The notes: generated by a model not told the origin, from the sequence alone. Shown: positions 33,351 to 42,802, counted from the stretch's first letter. The stretch: DNA of 64,000 nt from Dokdonia pacifica (GCF_900188275.1 NZ_FZNY01000001.1:1116001-1180000); one strand, 5' to 3'. A program made the numbers and translations.

Positions 33351-34457
33351 TTGAAATATTTTTTACTAGGATTAATCAACATATTGATTTTTAATAATGT
33401 AGCAAATGCTCAAGATATAGACACTACTTATTTTAGATATGATTACAGTATTGGTACTAAAGAATTATCTAACTATTATGAGATAAAATCCAAAGAAAAG
33501 GGAGGAATATATAGTGTTGAAGAGTTTTTTAGGTTTACTAGAAAACCAGAATTAAAAGCTTCTTATACAGAAGATAGTGACGGAAAAAAACAAGGAGCTT
33601 TTATTAGTTATAAAAAAAATGGAGCGGTAGAAAAACAAGGAGCTTATCAAAATGATCTTAAAGAAGGTGCTTGGATTTATTATCGAGATGGTCAAGTACA
33701 ACGTAAAGTATTTTATAAAAATGACACTTTGCAAGGAAAGGCATATTATTACCACGAAGGTGAAGAACTATATCAATGGAATTGGAAAGATGGAAAATCT
33801 GATGGATATAATGAACGTATACACCCCAATGGAGAACTATATTTTAAAGGCAACTATGTAAATGGAGAATTAGAAGGGCTCTCTCAGTATTTCTATGATA
33901 ATGGGCAAGTAAGTGGTAGTAGAAATTATAAAAATGGAAAACTACACGGAACTTTCGAAAACTTTTATGATAACGGACAAACAAAGAGTAAGGGAGAATA
34001 TGAAGATGATAACCAAATAGGAAATTGGATTTGGTATAGAAAAGATGGAAAAATAGCTAGTAAAGAAGTTTATAATAAAAATGGAAAAGTAAAGGATATC
34101 GTTTTTTATGATTTAGATGGGAATCAAATCAAAACAAAGAAAAAAGATATTCTTCAAGGTGTTATAGATGAAAAAAAACAGCTTAGCAAAACGATAAAAA
34201 AACACGTAAGAGACAATTTTGAATTTCCAGATTCAATGTATAGAAAAGGATTTGAATCAAAAGTATATGCAATTTTTGTAATTAATAAATTAGGAGAACC
34301 TGATAAAATAGAAATTGAATCAGAAGGCCCTGAAGTTTTTGAAGAAATAGTAAAAACTATAATTTCTGATATACCTACTCAAAAACCAGGTATAGTACAT
34401 AATTTACCAGTGAATGTTAAGTATAACATTCCGATAACTTTTAGAATAGACGATTGA
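33351..34457 (+). CDS. YwqK/MORN-repeat protein with TonB-like C-terminus
   Basis: A 368-aa secreted protein. The start is TTG at 33351, directly opening a signal peptide (FLLGLINILIFNNVANAQ), with no ATG nearby. The middle contains about seven MORN/YwqK-type repeats of about 23 residues (GAYQNDLKEGAWIYYRDGQ, GNYVNGELEGLSQYFYDNGQ and so on). The last 75 residues look like a TonB C-terminal domain (AIFVINKLGEPDKIEIESEG ... NIPITFRI). Surface or periplasmic location is likely; whether it energises a TonB-dependent receptor is unknown. It overlaps the next gene by 4 bp. Confidence 0.82.
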   Translation: MKYFLLGLINILIFNNVANAQDIDTTYFRYDYSIGTKELSNYYEIKSKEKGGIYSVEEFFRFTRKPELKASYTEDSDGKKQGAFISYKKNGAVEKQGAYQNDLKEGAWIYYRDGQVQRKVFYKNDTLQGKAYYYHEGEELYQWNWKDGKSDGYNERIHPNGELYFKGNYVNGELEGLSQYFYDNGQVSGSRNYKNGKLHGTFENFYDNGQTKSKGEYEDDNQIGNWIWYRKDGKIASKEVYNKNGKVKDIVFYDLDGNQIKTKKKDILQGVIDEKKQLSKTIKKHVRDNFEFPDSMYRKGFESKVYAIFVINKLGEPDKIEIESEGPEVFEEIVKTIISDIPTQKPGIVHNLPVNVKYNIPITFRIDD

Positions 34458-37400
34458 ATACATTTAAAAACATAGAACAAAAGCTAGAACGCTTTATTCG
34501 TAAATATTACACAAACGAACTGCTTAAAGGAATAATTCTCTTTTTTGCCTTTGGGGTATTGTATTTTTTACTCACCCTCTTAATAGAATATTTTTTCTGG
34601 TTAAGCCCTGCAGGAAGAACCGTGTTATTCTGGCTTTTTATAGGAGTAGAAATTGCTTTACTTGCAAAATTTATTATCATCCCATTGGCGAGACTCTTTA
34701 AATTATCTAAAGGGATAGATTATAAAGACGCAGCTCAAATCATTGGGGATTACTTTCCTGAAGTAAGTGATAAGCTTATCAACACCCTTCAATTACATAG
34801 TGAATCTCAGGACTCAGAACTTATGCTTGCTAGTGTTGAGCAAAAAAGCGAAGAACTAGAACCCATTCCTTTTCGCCTAGCGATTAACTTTAAGAAAAAT
34901 GTCAAATACTTAAAATACGCAGCGATCCCAGTTGTTGTGTTTTTGATTGCTAATTTTATAGGGAAAGACGAGGTTTTTTCATCTAGTTATGAGCGTGTTG
35001 TAAATTACAGTGAAGCCTATGAACCACCAGCACCATTTAGTTTTTTTGTTGTAAATGAAAAGTTAGAGGTAGTAGAAAACAGGAATTATAAACTACAGGT
35101 TAGAACCGTTGGTGATGTAGTGCCAGATGAGGCATCCATACACTTCAATAATGAGATTTATTTTTTACAACAAGTAGCACCAGGAGAATATAGTTTTACG
35201 TTTGAACAACCTACGAGTGATATTTCTTTTTATCTCCAGGCAAATAAGGTGACTTCACAAGCATACAACTTAGAGGTTTTAAAGGTGCCTGTGCTCGTTA
35301 ATTTCGAAATGCAACTAGAGTATCCGCGATACACCAAAAAGACCTCAGAACTCATTAAAAACACCGGAAATGCCATTGTTCCAGAAGGAACTAAAGTAAC
35401 TTGGATGCTTGATACACGTGAAACAGAACAAGTAGAGTTAGTTTTGAAGGATACGTTATACGCTTTCGCGAAAGCAAAAGAAAATACCACTACAACGTCT
35501 TATCGTTTAGCACAACGTATTTATAAAAATACGGCCTACGAAGTCAGCACTAGTAATACGGCATTAAAGAATTTTGAAAATCTTGCGTATAATCTACAAA
35601 CGATCAAAGATGAATATCCTCAAATGAACCTTGAGGTGAAAACAGATAGTATAAGTAATCAGCAAAACTATTTTTATGGAAAAGTAAGCGATGATTATGG
35701 GCTTACGAAGTTACGTCTAGTATATTATCCTTCTCAATCTGAAGATAAAAAATATAAAGATATTGCTGTATCAAAAGGAAATGTAGATCAATTTATTTAT
35801 GCATTTCCAGATACGCTTCAACTTCAAGAAGGTGTGAATTATGAATACTATTTTGAAGTTTTTGATAATGACGCCATTCATAATTTTAAAAGTACCAAGA
35901 GTAGTGTTTTTAGTTTTGTAAAATTTACAGAAAGTGAATTAGAGCAACAGCAATTAGAACAACAAAATAAAGCGATATCGGGTCTTGATAAATCGTTAGA
36001 AAAATTAAAAGAACGTGAGAAAGAACTAGAAGAAATTTCTCGTAATCAAAAAGAAAAGAAGGAACTTAATTTTAATGATCAAAAGAAACTTCAAAACTTT
36101 TTAAAACGCCAAAAACAACAAGAGGAGTTAATGAAAGATTTCTCTAAGCAACTCAAAGAAAATCTTGAAGAGTTTCAAAAAGATGAGCAGCTTACCGATG
36201 AGGAAAAGGAAAAACTTAAAGAACGATTAGAGCGTCAAGAAAAGAAGGCAAAAGAAAATGAGAAGCTTCTTGAAGAGCTTGAAAAGCTACGTGAAAAAAT
36301 AAGTAAAGAAGAACTCTCTGAGAAACTTGAAAAATTACAAAAACAAAATAAAAACAATAAACGTAATCTAGAACAAATGGTAGAGCTTACAAAGCGTTAT
36401 TATGTTCAGAAAAAAGCAGAAAAGATTGCGCGCGATCTAGAAAAACTTGCAAAAAAACAAGAAGAGCTTAGTAAGAAAGATGGGGAAGAAAATTCTAAAG
36501 AGGAACAAGATAAATTAAACGAAGAGTTCAAAAAACTAGAAGAAGATCTTAAAGATTTAGAAAAAGAAAATGAAGGACTAAAAAAACCTATGGATATTCC
36601 TTCAGACCCTAAGAAGCAAGAAGAAATTAAAGAGGATCAAGAAGGTGCTTCTGACGATTTAGAAAAACAAGAACAACAAGAGCAAGAAGGGAAACCGTCT
36701 AGTAAATCTGAAGCACAGAAAAAACAAAAAAAGGCAGCTCAAAAAATGAAGCAAATGAGTCAGTCTATGCAATCTCAAATGCAGCAATCTGGTGAAGAAG
36801 GAATGGAAGAAGATGCAGAGATGCTACGACAGATTTTAGATAACCTTTTAGTCTTTTCTTTTGAGGAAGAAGATGTGATGAAAGACTTCAAGGCGATGGA
36901 TGATAAGAATCCAAATTTTGCTAGTAAATTGAGACTTCAAAATGTGTTGAAACAAAACTTTCAACATATAGATGATAGTTTGTACGCATTAGCATTGCGT
37001 AGACCAGAACTTGATGAAACTATCAATGAATCTTTGACAGAAATTGATTTTAATATCAATAAAGCATTAGAGCGATTGGCAGACAATCAAATTATTCAAG
37101 GAGTAAGTAGTCAGCAGTATGTGGTGACTGGTGCAAATGAATTAGCAGATTTTTTAAGTAGTTCATTAGACCAAATGAATAATCAGATGAGTGGTCAAGG
37201 ACAAGGGCAAGGTCAGGGTCAAGGTCAGGGACAGGGCCAAGGCCAAGGACAGCAATTACCCGATATAATTCAAAGCCAAGAAGAGCTTAATAAAAAGATG
37301 GAAGAAGGCAGCAAGCCAGGCGAAGGGAAAAAAGGTAATGAAGGAGAAGATGGTGAAGGCGAAAATGGAGAAAACGGAGAAGGGGAAGAAGGCGAAGGAG

Positions 37401-37933
37401 AAGGACAGGGTGAAGGAGAAGGAGGAAATGGTCAAGGCGAAGGTGGTAAAAATGGAAAAGATGGTCGTGGTGATGGTGAACAAAAAGGAGAAGGTAATGG
37501 AGGAGACCAAGGTGATGAATATGAGCAAGGATTGCTTTATGAAATTTATAAAGAACAACAAAAACTTCGACAACAATTAGAAGACGAGATTCGTAAAAGT
37601 GGATTAGGTGATGATGCAGAACAATTAGTTAAAGACATGAAAGATGTAGAGCAACAATTGTTAGATAAAGGTTTTAATAATGAAACCTTGGAGCGCATGA
37701 CAGAATTAAAGCATGAACTTCTAAAACTTAAAGAAGCAACATTTCAACAAGGTGAGGAAGAAAAAAGAGAATCTAACACCAACCTTAAGAACTATGCTAA
37801 CCCTGTAAATTCTTCCTTAGAGAAAGCTAAGAAGTACTTTAATACTACTGAAATTCTTAATAGAAAAACCCTACCTTTAAAGGAAGAGTATAAGAAAAAA
37901 GTTCAGGACTATTTCCAACAAGACAATGATTGA
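34454..37933 (+). CDS. DUF4175-like large membrane protein
   Basis: A 1159-aa protein. Two to three N-terminal transmembrane helices are followed by beta-rich extracytoplasmic domains. A very long Lys/Glu/Gln coiled coil covers about residues 490-800, and a low-complexity GQ repeat lies at residues 914-933 with a Gly/Glu/Asn tract after it. The order and composition match the DUF4175 family of Bacteroidota envelope proteins, of unknown function. Translation probably starts at the TTG overlapping the previous stop. It overlaps ybeY by 8 bp. Residues 337-341 (YAFAKAKEN) are an in-frame palindromic repeat. Confidence 0.85.
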   Translation: MNTFKNIEQKLERFIRKYYTNELLKGIILFFAFGVLYFLLTLLIEYFFWLSPAGRTVLFWLFIGVEIALLAKFIIIPLARLFKLSKGIDYKDAAQIIGDYFPEVSDKLINTLQLHSESQDSELMLASVEQKSEELEPIPFRLAINFKKNVKYLKYAAIPVVVFLIANFIGKDEVFSSSYERVVNYSEAYEPPAPFSFFVVNEKLEVVENRNYKLQVRTVGDVVPDEASIHFNNEIYFLQQVAPGEYSFTFEQPTSDISFYLQANKVTSQAYNLEVLKVPVLVNFEMQLEYPRYTKKTSELIKNTGNAIVPEGTKVTWMLDTRETEQVELVLKDTLYAFAKAKENTTTTSYRLAQRIYKNTAYEVSTSNTALKNFENLAYNLQTIKDEYPQMNLEVKTDSISNQQNYFYGKVSDDYGLTKLRLVYYPSQSEDKKYKDIAVSKGNVDQFIYAFPDTLQLQEGVNYEYYFEVFDNDAIHNFKSTKSSVFSFVKFTESELEQQQLEQQNKAISGLDKSLEKLKEREKELEEISRNQKEKKELNFNDQKKLQNFLKRQKQQEELMKDFSKQLKENLEEFQKDEQLTDEEKEKLKERLERQEKKAKENEKLLEELEKLREKISKEELSEKLEKLQKQNKNNKRNLEQMVELTKRYYVQKKAEKIARDLEKLAKKQEELSKKDGEENSKEEQDKLNEEFKKLEEDLKDLEKENEGLKKPMDIPSDPKKQEEIKEDQEGASDDLEKQEQQEQEGKPSSKSEAQKKQKKAAQKMKQMSQSMQSQMQQSGEEGMEEDAEMLRQILDNLLVFSFEEEDVMKDFKAMDDKNPNFASKLRLQNVLKQNFQHIDDSLYALALRRPELDETINESLTEIDFNINKALERLADNQIIQGVSSQQYVVTGANELADFLSSSLDQMNNQMSGQGQGQGQGQGQGQGQGQGQQLPDIIQSQEELNKKMEEGSKPGEGKKGNEGEDGEGENGENGEGEEGEGEGQGEGEGGNGQGEGGKNGKDGRGDGEQKGEGNGGDQGDEYEQGLLYEIYKEQQKLRQQLEDEIRKSGLGDDAEQLVKDMKDVEQQLLDKGFNNETLERMTELKHELLKLKEATFQQGEEEKRESNTNLKNYANPVNSSLEKAKKYFNTTEILNRKTLPLKEEYKKKVQDYFQQDND
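35462..35475. repeat. palindromic repeat core inside DUF4175-like gene
   Basis: Exact core read as AFAKA at residues 337-341. Confidence 0.95.
37193..37252 (+). repeat. coding tandem repeat (10 x Gly-Gln)
   Basis: Ten consecutive 6-bp units of the type GGNCAR encode alternating Gly-Gln. Synonymous third positions vary, so it is not a fresh pure microsatellite. Confidence 0.9.
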
Positions 37934-38333
37934 ATTTAATACGGTTAATGATTTTGAATTAGAAAATGCCGAGCACATTTCTAAGTGGTTGCAACATGTA
38001 ATTCAAGATGAAAATAAGCAACTAGGAGAACTCAATTATATTTTCTGTGACGATGAATATTTACACAAAATGAATGTTCAATTTTTAGATCATGACACAT
38101 TAACTGATGTGATTAGTTTTGATTATACACAAGGAATAATTATAAGCGGTGATGTCTATATTTCTACAGAAAGAGTGGTAGAGAATTCTAAAGATTTTGA
38201 GGTTTCATTTAATGACGAATTGCACAGAGTAATGGTGCATGGGTTGTTACATTATTGCGGATATAAAGATAAGAGTGAAGATGATCAAGTGCTGATGAGA
38301 GCTAAAGAAAATTACTATTTAGAGAAGAGGTGA
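37926..38333 (+). CDS. ybeY: endoribonuclease YbeY
   Basis: A zinc-dependent rRNA maturation and quality-control RNase (135 aa). The metal motif is HGLLHYCGYKDK. The first two His match the family H-x3-H, while the third ligand position has Asp instead of His, the form I recall for Bacteroidota. The upstream motif is TLTDVISFDY. The start overlaps the DUF4175-like gene by 8 bp, so the two are translationally coupled. Confidence 0.95.
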   Translation: MIEFNTVNDFELENAEHISKWLQHVIQDENKQLGELNYIFCDDEYLHKMNVQFLDHDTLTDVISFDYTQGIIISGDVYISTERVVENSKDFEVSFNDELHRVMVHGLLHYCGYKDKSEDDQVLMRAKENYYLEKR

Positions 38334-38341
38334 TTTATAAT

Positions 38342-38357
38342 TGTTCCACGTGAAACA
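38342..38357. promoter_or_regulatory. parS-like ParB binding site 1
   Basis: TGTTCCACGTGAAACA, a 16-bp site identical to a natural variant of the bacterial parS consensus TGTTNCACGTGAAACA. It lies just after ybeY. Confidence 0.85.
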
Positions 38358-38396
38358 ACTCTTAATCATCTTTAAAAAATTATAAAAGAAAGGGCG

Positions 38397-38404
38397 TATA
38401 TTTG
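38397..38404 (+). promoter_or_regulatory. Bacteroidota -7 box for mnmG
   Basis: TATATTTG matches TAnnTTTG. Transcription would start near 38411, between parS sites 1 and 2. Confidence 0.55.
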
Positions 38405-38456
38405 CAAGCTAATTTTTTGCTGACAATACACCCTTTTTGTTTTGTTGCAAATCTAA

Positions 38457-38472
38457 TGTTCCACGTGAAACA
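38457..38472. promoter_or_regulatory. parS-like ParB binding site 2
   Basis: The same 16-bp sequence, ending at the base before the mnmG ATG, so ParB spreading or binding here could affect mnmG expression. Confidence 0.85.
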
Positions 38473-40350
38473 ATGAGCCTATTTCAAGATGTATATGATG
38501 TGATTGTAGTTGGTGCTGGCCATGCTGGTTGTGAAGCAGCAGCTGCTGCTGCCAATATGGGTAGCAAGACACTGTTGGTTACGATGAATCTTCAGACCAT
38601 TGCACAAATGTCATGCAATCCAGCAATGGGAGGTATTGCAAAAGGACAAATTGTAAGAGAGATCGATGCCCTTGGCGGGTATAGTGGTATAGTTTCTGAT
38701 AAAACCGCAATACAATTTAAGATGCTTAACAAATCAAAGGGTCCTGCTATGTGGAGCCCTAGAGTTCAGAGTGACCGAATGCGATTTGCAGAAGAGTGGA
38801 GATTGCGATTAGAACGAACCCCAAATCTTGATTTCTATCAAGAGATGGTGAGTGGTCTAATTGTAGAAAAAGAACGGATTGTTGGAGTGCGAACGTCTCT
38901 GGGAATTGAGGTAAAAGGTAAGTCTGTTGTTCTTACGAATGGAACTTTTTTAAATGGATTAATTCATATTGGAGACAAACAATTTGGAGGTGGTAGAGCA
39001 GGAGAAAGAGCAGCAACTGGAATTACAGAACAACTAGTAGGTTTTGGTTTTGATACAGGTAGAATGAAAACAGGAACGCCACCTAGAGTAGATGGAAGAT
39101 CTTTAGATTTTTCTAAAATGATCATTCAACCAGGTGATGATATTCCTGAGAAGTTTAGTTACTCTAAAGAGACAAGTCCGCTTACACATCAGCGAGCATG
39201 TCATATGAGTTATACCTCTCCAGAAGTACATGAATTACTTAAAGAAGGTTTTGATAGATCTCCTATGTTTAATGGAAGAATTAAGTCTATAGGCCCTAGA
39301 TATTGTCCTTCAATAGAAGATAAAATTCACCGTTTTGCTGATAAAGATAGACACCAGTTATTTGTTGAACCTGAAGGTTGGGATACTTGTGAAATCTATG
39401 TAAATGGATTTTCTACTTCTTTGCCGGAAGATGTTCAATTTAAAGCATTACGTTCTGTAGTTGGGTTTGAAAATGTGAAGTTTTTTAGACCTGGTTACGC
39501 CATAGAATATGATTATTTCCCTCCTACTCAGTTAACACACACCTTAGAAACAAAGCTTATAGATGGTTTGTTTTTTGCAGGTCAAATTAATGGAACTACA
39601 GGCTATGAAGAAGCTGCTTCTCAAGGATTAATGGCAGGAATGAATGCGCATTTAAAAGTCCATGAAAAGGATCCTTTTATGTTGCAACGTAATGAAGCGT
39701 ATATAGGTGTTTTAATAGACGATTTAATAACGAAAGGAACAGAAGAGCCTTACCGTATGTTTACATCCCGTGCAGAGTATCGTACGCTATTAAGACAAGA
39801 TAATGCCGATGAAAGACTCACACCTTTATCCCATAAGGCTGGTTTGGCTTCTCAAGAACGCTTAAAGTTAATGGAAGAAAAAAGAGAAGCTTCTGAAAAA
39901 TTAGTGAAGTTTTTTGAAGACACAAGTATTCTTCCTGATGAAGTAAATGACATTTTAGTAGAAAGAGGATCTTCTCCTATGAAGCAATCTGATAAAATGT
40001 TTAAGGTGTTTTCAAGGCCTCAAATTTATTTAGACGATATCAAGAAATTTAAAAAAGTTGCTGCTTATATAGAAGATAATGCTATAGAAAAAGATGTGTT
40101 AGAACAAGCAGAAATTAAAGTAAAATATGCAGGATATATTGAAAAAGAAAAGGCAAATGCAGATAAATTAAACCGTCTTGAGAATATAAAAATCCCAGCA
40201 AATTTTGATTACAGTAAGTTAAAATCTCTCTCTTACGAAGCAAAAGAAAAATTAGAAAAAATAAGACCAGCTACTATTTCTCAGGCATCTCGAATTAGTG
40301 GAGTTTCTCCTTCGGATATTAGTGTAATGTTGGTGTATATGGGACGATAA
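38473..40350 (+). CDS. mnmG: tRNA uridine-5-carboxymethylaminomethyl modification enzyme MnmG (GidA)
   Basis: A FAD enzyme that with MnmE makes the cmnm5 modification at U34 of tRNAs. From the ATG at 38473 it is 625 aa, beginning SLFQDVYDVIVVGAGHAGC with the FAD-binding GxGxxG. An upstream in-frame ATG (38437) would translate through the parS site and is rejected. Further motifs: CNPAMGGIAKG, GTFLNGLIHIG and the C-terminal SQASRISGVSPSDISVMLVYMG. In many bacteria gidA lies close to the origin, which agrees with the three parS sites around it. Confidence 0.97.
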   Translation: MSLFQDVYDVIVVGAGHAGCEAAAAAANMGSKTLLVTMNLQTIAQMSCNPAMGGIAKGQIVREIDALGGYSGIVSDKTAIQFKMLNKSKGPAMWSPRVQSDRMRFAEEWRLRLERTPNLDFYQEMVSGLIVEKERIVGVRTSLGIEVKGKSVVLTNGTFLNGLIHIGDKQFGGGRAGERAATGITEQLVGFGFDTGRMKTGTPPRVDGRSLDFSKMIIQPGDDIPEKFSYSKETSPLTHQRACHMSYTSPEVHELLKEGFDRSPMFNGRIKSIGPRYCPSIEDKIHRFADKDRHQLFVEPEGWDTCEIYVNGFSTSLPEDVQFKALRSVVGFENVKFFRPGYAIEYDYFPPTQLTHTLETKLIDGLFFAGQINGTTGYEEAASQGLMAGMNAHLKVHEKDPFMLQRNEAYIGVLIDDLITKGTEEPYRMFTSRAEYRTLLRQDNADERLTPLSHKAGLASQERLKLMEEKREASEKLVKFFEDTSILPDEVNDILVERGSSPMKQSDKMFKVFSRPQIYLDDIKKFKKVAAYIEDNAIEKDVLEQAEIKVKYAGYIEKEKANADKLNRLENIKIPANFDYSKLKSLSYEAKEKLEKIRPATISQASRISGVSPSDISVMLVYMGR

Positions 40351-40355
40351 TTTTA

Positions 40356-40371
40356 TGTTCCACGTGAAACA
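40356..40371. promoter_or_regulatory. parS-like ParB binding site 3
   Basis: The same 16-bp sequence, 5 bp after the mnmG stop codon and 19 bp before the next gene. Confidence 0.85.
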
Positions 40372-40390
40372 TTAAGCCTTTTTTATATTT

Positions 40391-41221
40391 ATGAAAACGA
40401 CTATTGAAGTAAAAGATCATTCCGTTTCTGGAGAATTATTTCGCCTAGAGTATGATGCAAAGCTTCATATGTATACCACATCACCAAAACCTTCAAAAGA
40501 GAGTTTACCTTCCTATTATGCTAGTGAAGATTATATTTCTCATACAGATGGGAAACGATCATTGTTTGAAAAAATGTATCAGGTGGTAAAAGGAATTACG
40601 CTTTCGCGAAAGCAAAAACTACTCCATTCTTATTTACCTCAAAAAGGATCTCTTTTAGATATCGGAGCAGGCACTGGTGATTTTTTAGAATATGCAGCCG
40701 CAAAAGGATGGACAGCTTCTGGAGTAGAGCCAAGCGAAAAAGCAAGATCATTAGCAAAACAAAAAAATGTTACTCTTATTGAAGAATTGCCAGAAACTTC
40801 AAGTGGATACGATGCTATTACAATGTGGCATGTACTAGAACATGTATATGATTTAAAAACACAAATTCGTTGGATTAAAAACAACTTGAGTAGGGAAGGA
40901 GTGCTTTTTGTAGCTGTTCCCAATTTTGAATCTTATGATGCATCTTATTATAAAACTGATTGGGCTGCTTATGATGTGCCTAGACATTTATATCATTTTT
41001 CAAAAAAATCAATTGAGCTGTTATTTGAAGAACAAAACATGTCTGTAAGAGCAATACACCCTATGAAATTTGATGCCTATTATGTGAGCTTGCTTTCAGA
41101 GAAATATAAAACAGGAAAAATGAAATTTTTAAATGCTTTTTGGAATGGATGGCGTTCGAATCAAAAAGCGAGAAAAACAAGAGCTTATTCATCACTTATT
41201 TATGTGATAAAGCATCAATAG
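40391..41221 (+). CDS. class I SAM-dependent methyltransferase
   Basis: A 276-aa protein. The SAM-binding glycine motif LLDIGAGTGDFLEYAA lies near residue 88, followed by the acidic GVEPSEKA and the post-motif TMWHVLEHVYDL typical of Methyltransf_23-type enzymes. The substrate is unknown. It follows mnmG after 40 bp and ends in a strong terminator, so it may be cotranscribed with mnmG. Residues 69-75 (ITLSRKQ) come from a palindromic repeat read in a different frame from all other coding copies. Confidence 0.88.
   Translation: MKTTIEVKDHSVSGELFRLEYDAKLHMYTTSPKPSKESLPSYYASEDYISHTDGKRSLFEKMYQVVKGITLSRKQKLLHSYLPQKGSLLDIGAGTGDFLEYAAAKGWTASGVEPSEKARSLAKQKNVTLIEELPETSSGYDAITMWHVLEHVYDLKTQIRWIKNNLSREGVLFVAVPNFESYDASYYKTDWAAYDVPRHLYHFSKKSIELLFEEQNMSVRAIHPMKFDAYYVSLLSEKYKTGKMKFLNAFWNGWRSNQKARKTRAYSSLIYVIKHQ
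40600..40613. repeat. palindromic repeat core inside methyltransferase gene (alternate frame)
   Basis: Exact core, but read as T-L-S-R-K-Q rather than AFAKA; the only coding copy of ten in that frame. Confidence 0.95.
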
Positions 41222-41238
41222 TAAAAATAAGACACAAA

Positions 41239-41270
41239 AAAAGCCGCTCATAAAGCGGCTTTTATTTTTT
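41239..41270 (+). terminator. intrinsic terminator after methyltransferase gene
   Basis: AAAAGCCGCT (41239-41248) pairs with AGCGGCTTTT (41254-41263), with T-rich sequence after it. It may also serve the convergent lipoprotein gene. Confidence 0.85.
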
Positions 41271-41280
41271 TAATAAAAGT

Positions 41281-41844
41281 TTATTGTCTAGTTAATACGA
41301 TTTCACTAGTAAGGTTAACGCTAACTGTAATTCCTTCCTGTGTTACTTCTTCAGATACATCTTGACCTAATCGTAAAGTAGTTTCTGTTAATTCAAGAAT
41401 AGTAACATCATTCATAGTCATATCTTCAGTAAGAGGGAAATCAATATCTACATCAACAATACTTCCATCTACAGAAAGGATGTTTCCATTTCGCTCCCAT
41501 GTTCCTTCTCCTTCAAAATTATCTACAGAAGAAGTTTCTGTTTCAGTCATTCCATTTACATCAAAATTAACGACAACATCATAAGAACCTGAACTTCTAT
41601 ATTCATTAGGAGACTCTGTAAATTCGATTTCAAGATCTAAATTTTGACCTACTCCGTCAAAAGAAGTGTTTATAGGCTCTCCTAATAATTCAAAACTAGT
41701 AGCTCCTTCATATTCTAAAGAAGTAACTGTCCAAGTTCCTACTAAACTAGCAGAAGTATCATTGTTTGAATCATCATCAGAGCTACATCCTACGAAAGAA
41801 GTAATAACTAATAATGCAATACATAATTTTCCAATTCTGTTCAT
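41281..41844 (-). CDS. lipocalin-like lipoprotein
   Basis: A 187-aa protein with a lipobox at Cys20 (VITSFVGCSSDDD) and an Asp-rich spacer. The domain opens LVGTWTVTSLEYEG, the hallmark of Bacteroidota lipocalin-like lipoproteins, and continues as a beta-barrel ending LTSEIVLTRQ. The start is set at 41844; an upstream in-frame Met at 41910 would add 22 non-signal residues. The ligand is unknown. Confidence 0.85.
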   Translation of the reverse strand: MNRIGKLCIALLVITSFVGCSSDDDSNNDTSASLVGTWTVTSLEYEGATSFELLGEPINTSFDGVGQNLDLEIEFTESPNEYRSSGSYDVVVNFDVNGMTETETSSVDNFEGEGTWERNGNILSVDGSIVDVDIDFPLTEDMTMNDVTILELTETTLRLGQDVSEEVTQEGITVSVNLTSEIVLTRQ

Positions 41845-42157
41845 AATTTTTTTGTTTTTTAGATTGTTTGAATTTTGAATCGGCAAATAAAGCAAAAAAT
41901 TATCATACATGCATAGATTTCTTATGATTTGCCTTAAATAATTTCAAATATGTATTCATAAACTTAAAATAAGCCGTTTTAAGCGCTTTTCTTTCACAAA
42001 GTGCTATACTATCATTTACTTTTTTTTATTCTTTACTAGAAATAAGCTTGGTAAATCAATTTTAATAATATTAACTTATTGATTATCATGATTTCTATAG
42101 ATTTTACTTATACATTAAGATTTTTGCAATTTTTAACCTCAACCAATTCAAACTTTT

Positions 42158-42165
42158 TATTTTTG
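42158..42165 (+). promoter_or_regulatory. Bacteroidota -7 box for the OmpH gene
   Basis: TATTTTTG lies 18 bp before the ATG at 42184, supporting that start. Confidence 0.5.
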
Positions 42166-42183
42166 CCGCAAAACATACATACC

Positions 42184-42702
42184 ATGAAAAAAATAGGAAT
42201 CTTAGTTGTCGTTGCCTTTTTATCTATTGCATGCCAAACTGAAAAAACAGCATTTGTAGATACAGAAACGCTATTTAAAGATTATGACGAACTTAATGAT
42301 GTAAAAGAGCGTTACACAAAACAAAATGATGCAATTCTTAATGACTTAGAAGTAAAAATTCAAGCGTTTGAAATAAAACAAAACTTATTTCAAAAAAATG
42401 GACCTTCTATGTCTCAAAAAAAGCAACAAGAAAAATATAATGAACTTGCTGCTGAAGCACAGCAATTACAGCAAGAACGCCAATTGCGTTTAGGAAAACT
42501 TCAAGCAGATAGCCAGGGATCAATAGATAGTTTACTTACTAAAGTAAAAGATAAAGTAAAAGAATATGGAAAGACTAATGGTTATACATATATCTATGGT
42601 AGTAATGATGCCGGAAGCGTTATGTACGGAAAAGAAGAATTGGATATAACTGATAGTGTTTTAAAACACCTTAATGATGCTTATAAAGCTTCTAAAGAGT
42701 AG
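42184..42702 (+). CDS. OmpH/Skp-family periplasmic chaperone
   Basis: A 172-aa protein. The start is set at 42184, which opens a lipoprotein-type signal (ILVVVAFLSIACQT, Cys17) close behind a promoter box. The body is an OmpH/Skp-like coiled coil (DELNDVKERYTKQNDAIL, then a Gln-rich helix) ending YTYIYGSNDAGSVMYG as in the family. It is expected to hold unfolded outer-membrane proteins. A strong terminator follows. Confidence 0.88.
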   Translation: MKKIGILVVVAFLSIACQTEKTAFVDTETLFKDYDELNDVKERYTKQNDAILNDLEVKIQAFEIKQNLFQKNGPSMSQKKQQEKYNELAAEAQQLQQERQLRLGKLQADSQGSIDSLLTKVKDKVKEYGKTNGYTYIYGSNDAGSVMYGKEELDITDSVLKHLNDAYKASKE

Positions 42703-42725
42703 TTTATACATGTCATAATACATAC

Positions 42726-42753
42726 AGCGATGAATCTCTTCATCGCTTTTTTT
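42726..42753 (+). terminator. intrinsic terminator after OmpH gene
   Basis: AGCGATGAA (42726-42734) pairs with TTCATCGCT (42739-42747) and is followed by T7. Confidence 0.85.
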
Positions 42754-42802
42754 ATGCTTAATTTTAAATTTTACAAGTATAAACTGTGATTTGCAACTGT
42801 TT

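Noticed and set aside
35414-35424. CACGTGAAACA half-match to parS in the DUF4175-like gene
   Set aside because: Only one arm is present and the site is not symmetrical.
37338-37580. 80-aa frame rich in Lys and Glu inside the DUF4175-like gene
   Set aside because: It is a shadow of the low-complexity Gly/Glu tract in another frame; composition follows the repeat and there is no start context.
38437-38472. N-terminal extension of MnmG by 12 residues
   Set aside because: The extension would translate the parS site (NVPRET) and precedes the conserved family start; the ATG at 38473 is preferred.
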